Shown here one piece after another: positions 60,051 through 64,000 of a DNA stretch of 64,000 bases. Where the stretch lies: assembly GCF_003054705.1 (NCBI RefSeq), contig NZ_QAYX01000024.1:62001-126000 (forward strand), read 5' to 3'. The position numbers and the translations under genes are program-made. The DNA is from Opitutus sp. ER46. Lineage in GTDB: Bacteria; Verrucomicrobiota; Verrucomicrobiia; Opitutales; Opitutaceae. The notes under the pieces are model-generated. The model saw only the letters and a program-made list of their open reading frames with translations. It made no database searches and was not told the DNA's origin. Within the stretch, counting starts at the first letter, position 1. Each line of letters begins with the position of its first letter.

Positions 60051-62639
60051 TCAGCCTAGCTTCGAGACGAAGGCGGTCTGCGCCGTGGCGTCGGCGCGGA
60101 GCCACAGCGGCGCCGGAGCACCTTCGCCGCAGTCGATCACCCGGACCACGTTGGCGAACGCCTCCGCCGTCGGCTCCATCTTCAGGAGCTGGCTGGGGGC
60201 GTCCTTGAACCATTCGGTGTCGAGGAAGTTGTCGGTCTTCTTCGGGAAGTACGCCAGGTACAGCATGTCATGCTCGACCAGATCGTTGAAGAAATGCGTT
60301 CCCAGTGAGACGTCGGGGATGAGCCGTTCGTGCATCGCGACGACCTCGCAGATCACCGAGGCCCGGCTGATCTCCGCGAACGAGACGGGAATCCCCAGCG
60401 CCGGGCTGTGCGTGCCCCAGCGGCCGGGGCCGATCAGCATGAGCCCGCGGTCGTTCGCCGGATGCTGCTGGTTCAGCCGCCCGATCAGTCGCGCCACCGC
60501 GTAACGGTCGCGCTCGCGCAACTGCGCGTACGTGTCCTGCACGATGTAGATGATCCGGCTGAGCGGCTGCTCCCGGCTCACGCCAATGACCGCGCCGTGC
60601 GCCGCCAGCACGCTTGGCAATGTCGGGTGGGCTGGAGTCGTCACGGCGGTCGGCAGTTCGCGGCGCACCTGGAACGTGCGGCACTGCAGCAGGTGGATGC
60701 GGTAGGTGCCGTCGGGGAGGAAGTTCAGCGCAAACTCCGTGTCGACTGGATGCTCATACGCCTCCTCGAGCAGCGTCAGCATGTGACGCAGGTCCTTGGC
60801 CACTGCCGTTTCGGTTAGCAGCCGGTCGAACGTCACGCACGGGTAACCCTCGGCTTCGGTCGGCGTGAGGTACAGGTCGACCGGGAAGTCAGTCGGTTCG
60901 CAGATCGCCTCGGCGAGCGGCAGCGACACGAACTGACCCTCGCGCAGGTCGAGGCAGTCCATCCGGCGCTGCGAGTGCTCCCGCACCTCCTCAAAGTTGG
61001 CCTCGGGCCGGCGCGCCGGGGCGTTGAGCGCCACCAGTCGCGTGTAGTCGTCGTCGCAACGGTCGACCGCGCGGGTGCCGAGGCCGAAGACCAGGCGCAG
61101 CACGCCCGCGCGGGGATCGATGTCGGGATGCCAGGCAAAGGGATTGTAGGAGAGCCCGACGCCCGCGGCCTGCGGGTAGTAGTAGCGGCCATGCGGTGCG
61201 CCGGACACGCGCATGATCAGCAGCGCCATGCGTTCCTCGCTCTCGAGCAGCCCGCGGCGGCGGCGATAGCGCAGCGCCTCCTCGTCGAGCACGCTCGCGT
61301 ACACCCGGCGGACGGCGGCGAGCAGCGCGGCCATGCGCTCCTCGCGCGTGCCGCGGTTCACCACGAACACGCTCTCGTACTTGCCGGAGAACGCGTTTCC
61401 GCGGGCGTCCTCGAGGATCGAGCTGGAGCGCACGATGTACGGCGACTCGCCGAAGTAATCCAACACGCCCTGAAATTGCTCCAGGATGTGCAGCGGGAAT
61501 TTGCCCGCGAGGATTCGCTCCCGGCCTTCGTCGAGCTGATCGAGAAAGGTGGCCGGGTTCTTCTGCCGCTCGCGGATCCACCAGACGCTGTTTTGCACCA
61601 GGTAGGTGATGAAGACCTCTGCGCCGACGAAGAACGAGTCGTGCACCTCGAGGCGGCTGGCGAGGTCGGGGTCGTTGTCGCGGATGATGGCACGGGCCAC
61701 GAGCATCCCGAGCGTCTTCCCGCCGACCGAGCCGATGCCGATCATGCGGTCCCGGATCGCCAGGAAATCCTCCAGACTCAGGTAACGCTCCACCAGCGGC
61801 GCGATGCCCGACCGGTGCACGCGCAGCGCCCAGCGCACGCGCTCCAGCATCGCCGCGTACCGCTCCGGCTCGCAGTTGCCGTCGCGCTTGTCCTGCGCCA
61901 CTCGCTGCGCCTCCTGGAAAAGCCGGCGCCAGTGGCCCACGCGGCGGTCGCTCTGCAGCCGCGGCCATTGCGTGCGCGACAGGATCTGCGCCAGCACCGC
62001 GCTTTCCTTCACGGGCACGAATGCCGCGCCCTGCCACACGTGGATCGTGTTGATGACCTCGCGCGAGCGGTGCTGCACCTTCACCGGCCGCACATAGAGC
62101 CGCTCGTCCAGCCGGAAGACATCCAGCATGAACTGCGTCGTCGCGCGCACCGACTCGATCGCGTAGCTCGAGTGGCGGTCTTGCAGTAGTCCAAAATACG
62201 CCACCGTCTCGAGCTCGCGGAGACGCGGGCACGTGAGGCTGAAGAAATTGCCCAGGCTCTGGTCGGACCACCACGCGTCCGCCAGGTGCGTGAGGCAGTC
62301 GAACACGTACAGCGCGCCGCGCCCGGCCTCCTCGATCACCGCGTGCACCTGGCGCACGAACGACTCGAAGCCCGTGGTGCAATCCAGCGTGTGAATCTCC
62401 GCGCCCGAGTCCGCGGTGAGCAGCGGCGCGTGACGGGCAAAACGGAGGTACACCAAGTGGCGGCCGGCTGCCTTGGCCGCGGCGGCGAAGGGCGCGATCA
62501 GGTCGGGGTAGGCGTCGATCGAGTCGACCTGCCAGACGATGTTGTCCCCCGGCTCGATGCCATGGAGCACCCGGTCGAGGCCGGGGAGTCCGGTGGTGAC
62601 CGGCGGGAGGGCGTGGGTGTGCTTGGGCCGGGTGGACAT
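60051..62639 (-). CDS. KaiC-like domain fused to PEP-synthase-type ATP-grasp
   Basis: The product is 862 aa. Residues ~14-235 resemble a KaiC/RadA RecA-type domain ('TTGLPGLDRVLHGIEPGDNIVWQVDS'), but the Walker A position reads GDNIVWQVDS, without Lys-Thr, so ATP binding there is probably lost. Residues ~285-660 match the N-terminal PEP/pyruvate-binding domain of PEP synthase ('IGSVGGKTLGMLVARA', 'YIVRSSSILEDARGNAFSGKYES'). A C-terminal ~180-residue part contains 'LIGPGRWGTHSPALGIPVSFAEI'. I see no phosphohistidine-domain motif and no PEP-binding barrel, so it cannot be a full PEP synthase. Related proteins are annotated only as PEP/pyruvate-binding; the function is unknown. Confidence 0.72.
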   Translation of the reverse strand: MSTRPKHTHALPPVTTGLPGLDRVLHGIEPGDNIVWQVDSIDAYPDLIAPFAAAAKAAGRHLVYLRFARHAPLLTADSGAEIHTLDCTTGFESFVRQVHAVIEEAGRGALYVFDCLTHLADAWWSDQSLGNFFSLTCPRLRELETVAYFGLLQDRHSSYAIESVRATTQFMLDVFRLDERLYVRPVKVQHRSREVINTIHVWQGAAFVPVKESAVLAQILSRTQWPRLQSDRRVGHWRRLFQEAQRVAQDKRDGNCEPERYAAMLERVRWALRVHRSGIAPLVERYLSLEDFLAIRDRMIGIGSVGGKTLGMLVARAIIRDNDPDLASRLEVHDSFFVGAEVFITYLVQNSVWWIRERQKNPATFLDQLDEGRERILAGKFPLHILEQFQGVLDYFGESPYIVRSSSILEDARGNAFSGKYESVFVVNRGTREERMAALLAAVRRVYASVLDEEALRYRRRRGLLESEERMALLIMRVSGAPHGRYYYPQAAGVGLSYNPFAWHPDIDPRAGVLRLVFGLGTRAVDRCDDDYTRLVALNAPARRPEANFEEVREHSQRRMDCLDLREGQFVSLPLAEAICEPTDFPVDLYLTPTEAEGYPCVTFDRLLTETAVAKDLRHMLTLLEEAYEHPVDTEFALNFLPDGTYRIHLLQCRTFQVRRELPTAVTTPAHPTLPSVLAAHGAVIGVSREQPLSRIIYIVQDTYAQLRERDRYAVARLIGRLNQQHPANDRGLMLIGPGRWGTHSPALGIPVSFAEISRASVICEVVAMHERLIPDVSLGTHFFNDLVEHDMLYLAYFPKKTDNFLDTEWFKDAPSQLLKMEPTAEAFANVVRVIDCGEGAPAPLWLRADATAQTAFVSKLG

Positions 62640-62683
62640 AACGGGGGGACGGGGTGGTCCGGAGGTGGTGATGAAGACAAAAT

Positions 62684-62718
62684 CGCCGGCCGGGCGCGAG
62701 CGCGCGCTCCGGCCGGCG
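62684..62718 (-). terminator. Terminator of gdhA
   Basis: CGCCGGCCGG...CCGGCCGGCG is a 10-bp stem. On the minus strand it is followed by ATTTTG, about 45-80 nt past the gdhA stop. Confidence 0.7.
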
Positions 62719-62764
62719 AAGGGGGAACGGGCTCCGCGCGGGGCGGGACCCGGAGGCAGGGACC

Positions 62765-64000
<1,236 letters not shown>

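Overview
The window looks like a chromosomal piece of a high-GC verrucomicrobium, most probably of the Opitutaceae. The support is the 1000-1200 residue TonB-dependent receptors without SusD partners, the XylR-like regulators (LacI-type sensor plus AraC HTH), the CE7/GH27/GH130 glycan genes, and the almost complete lack of Shine-Dalgarno sequences in front of genes. The assignment is inference from gene content. I found no rRNA, tRNA, CRISPR array, prophage or intact insertion sequence.

Layout. 0.3-9.4 kb: a chimeric PilM-like/PEGA/TonB-C protein, an orphan ABC ATPase, the lplT-aas lysophospholipid recycling pair, and a Sel1-repeat protein. 9.7-29.1 kb: a LysR regulator, then a carbohydrate cluster (cluster A). 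Cluster A has an agarase-like glycosidase, an enolase-superfamily sugar-acid dehydratase, an SDR and an MFS permease in one overlapping operon, two paralogous TonB receptors, two paralogous XylR-like regulators, a DUF6259-type protein and a second SDR. 29.1-35.9 kb: recA, a three-gene pseudopilin operon, a DUF486 protein, a nucleotide-sugar epimerase and a CGWS glutaredoxin. 36-42.2 kb: gltB-gltD. 42.2-43.4 kb: a gene-free kilobase packed with repeats. 43.4-59.9 kb: a mannan-type utilization locus (cluster B), all on the minus strand: GH5-like, TonB receptor, XylR-like regulator, GPH symporter, GH2, GH130, GH27, GH1 and CE7 esterase. 60-64 kb: a KaiC-like/PEP-synthase-like fusion and the 5'-truncated gdhA.

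The main new observation is regulatory. In cluster A, four promoters share a box of about 41 bp built on TGGCGYA-type direct repeats exactly 21 bp apart. In cluster B, three promoters share a different 27-bp box that ends on the first two bases of a -35 element, each followed by a 17-bp spacer and a -10-like hexamer. Both arrangements fit class II activation by the XylR-like regulators encoded in the same clusters, so each cluster reads as a small self-contained regulon.

The second observation is an unusual intergenic landscape. Degenerate purine-rich tracts (GGCTGAA, GGAAGCCGGA, AGAGTAAGAGAAAG) follow stop codons, complementary pyrimidine tracts precede start codons, and several pairs form long imperfect hairpins. 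Other items are a three-copy CAGTTTTCGC hairpin, 8-, 9- and 21-bp tandem repeats, and a palindrome upstream of recA that resembles the verrucomicrobial LexA site.
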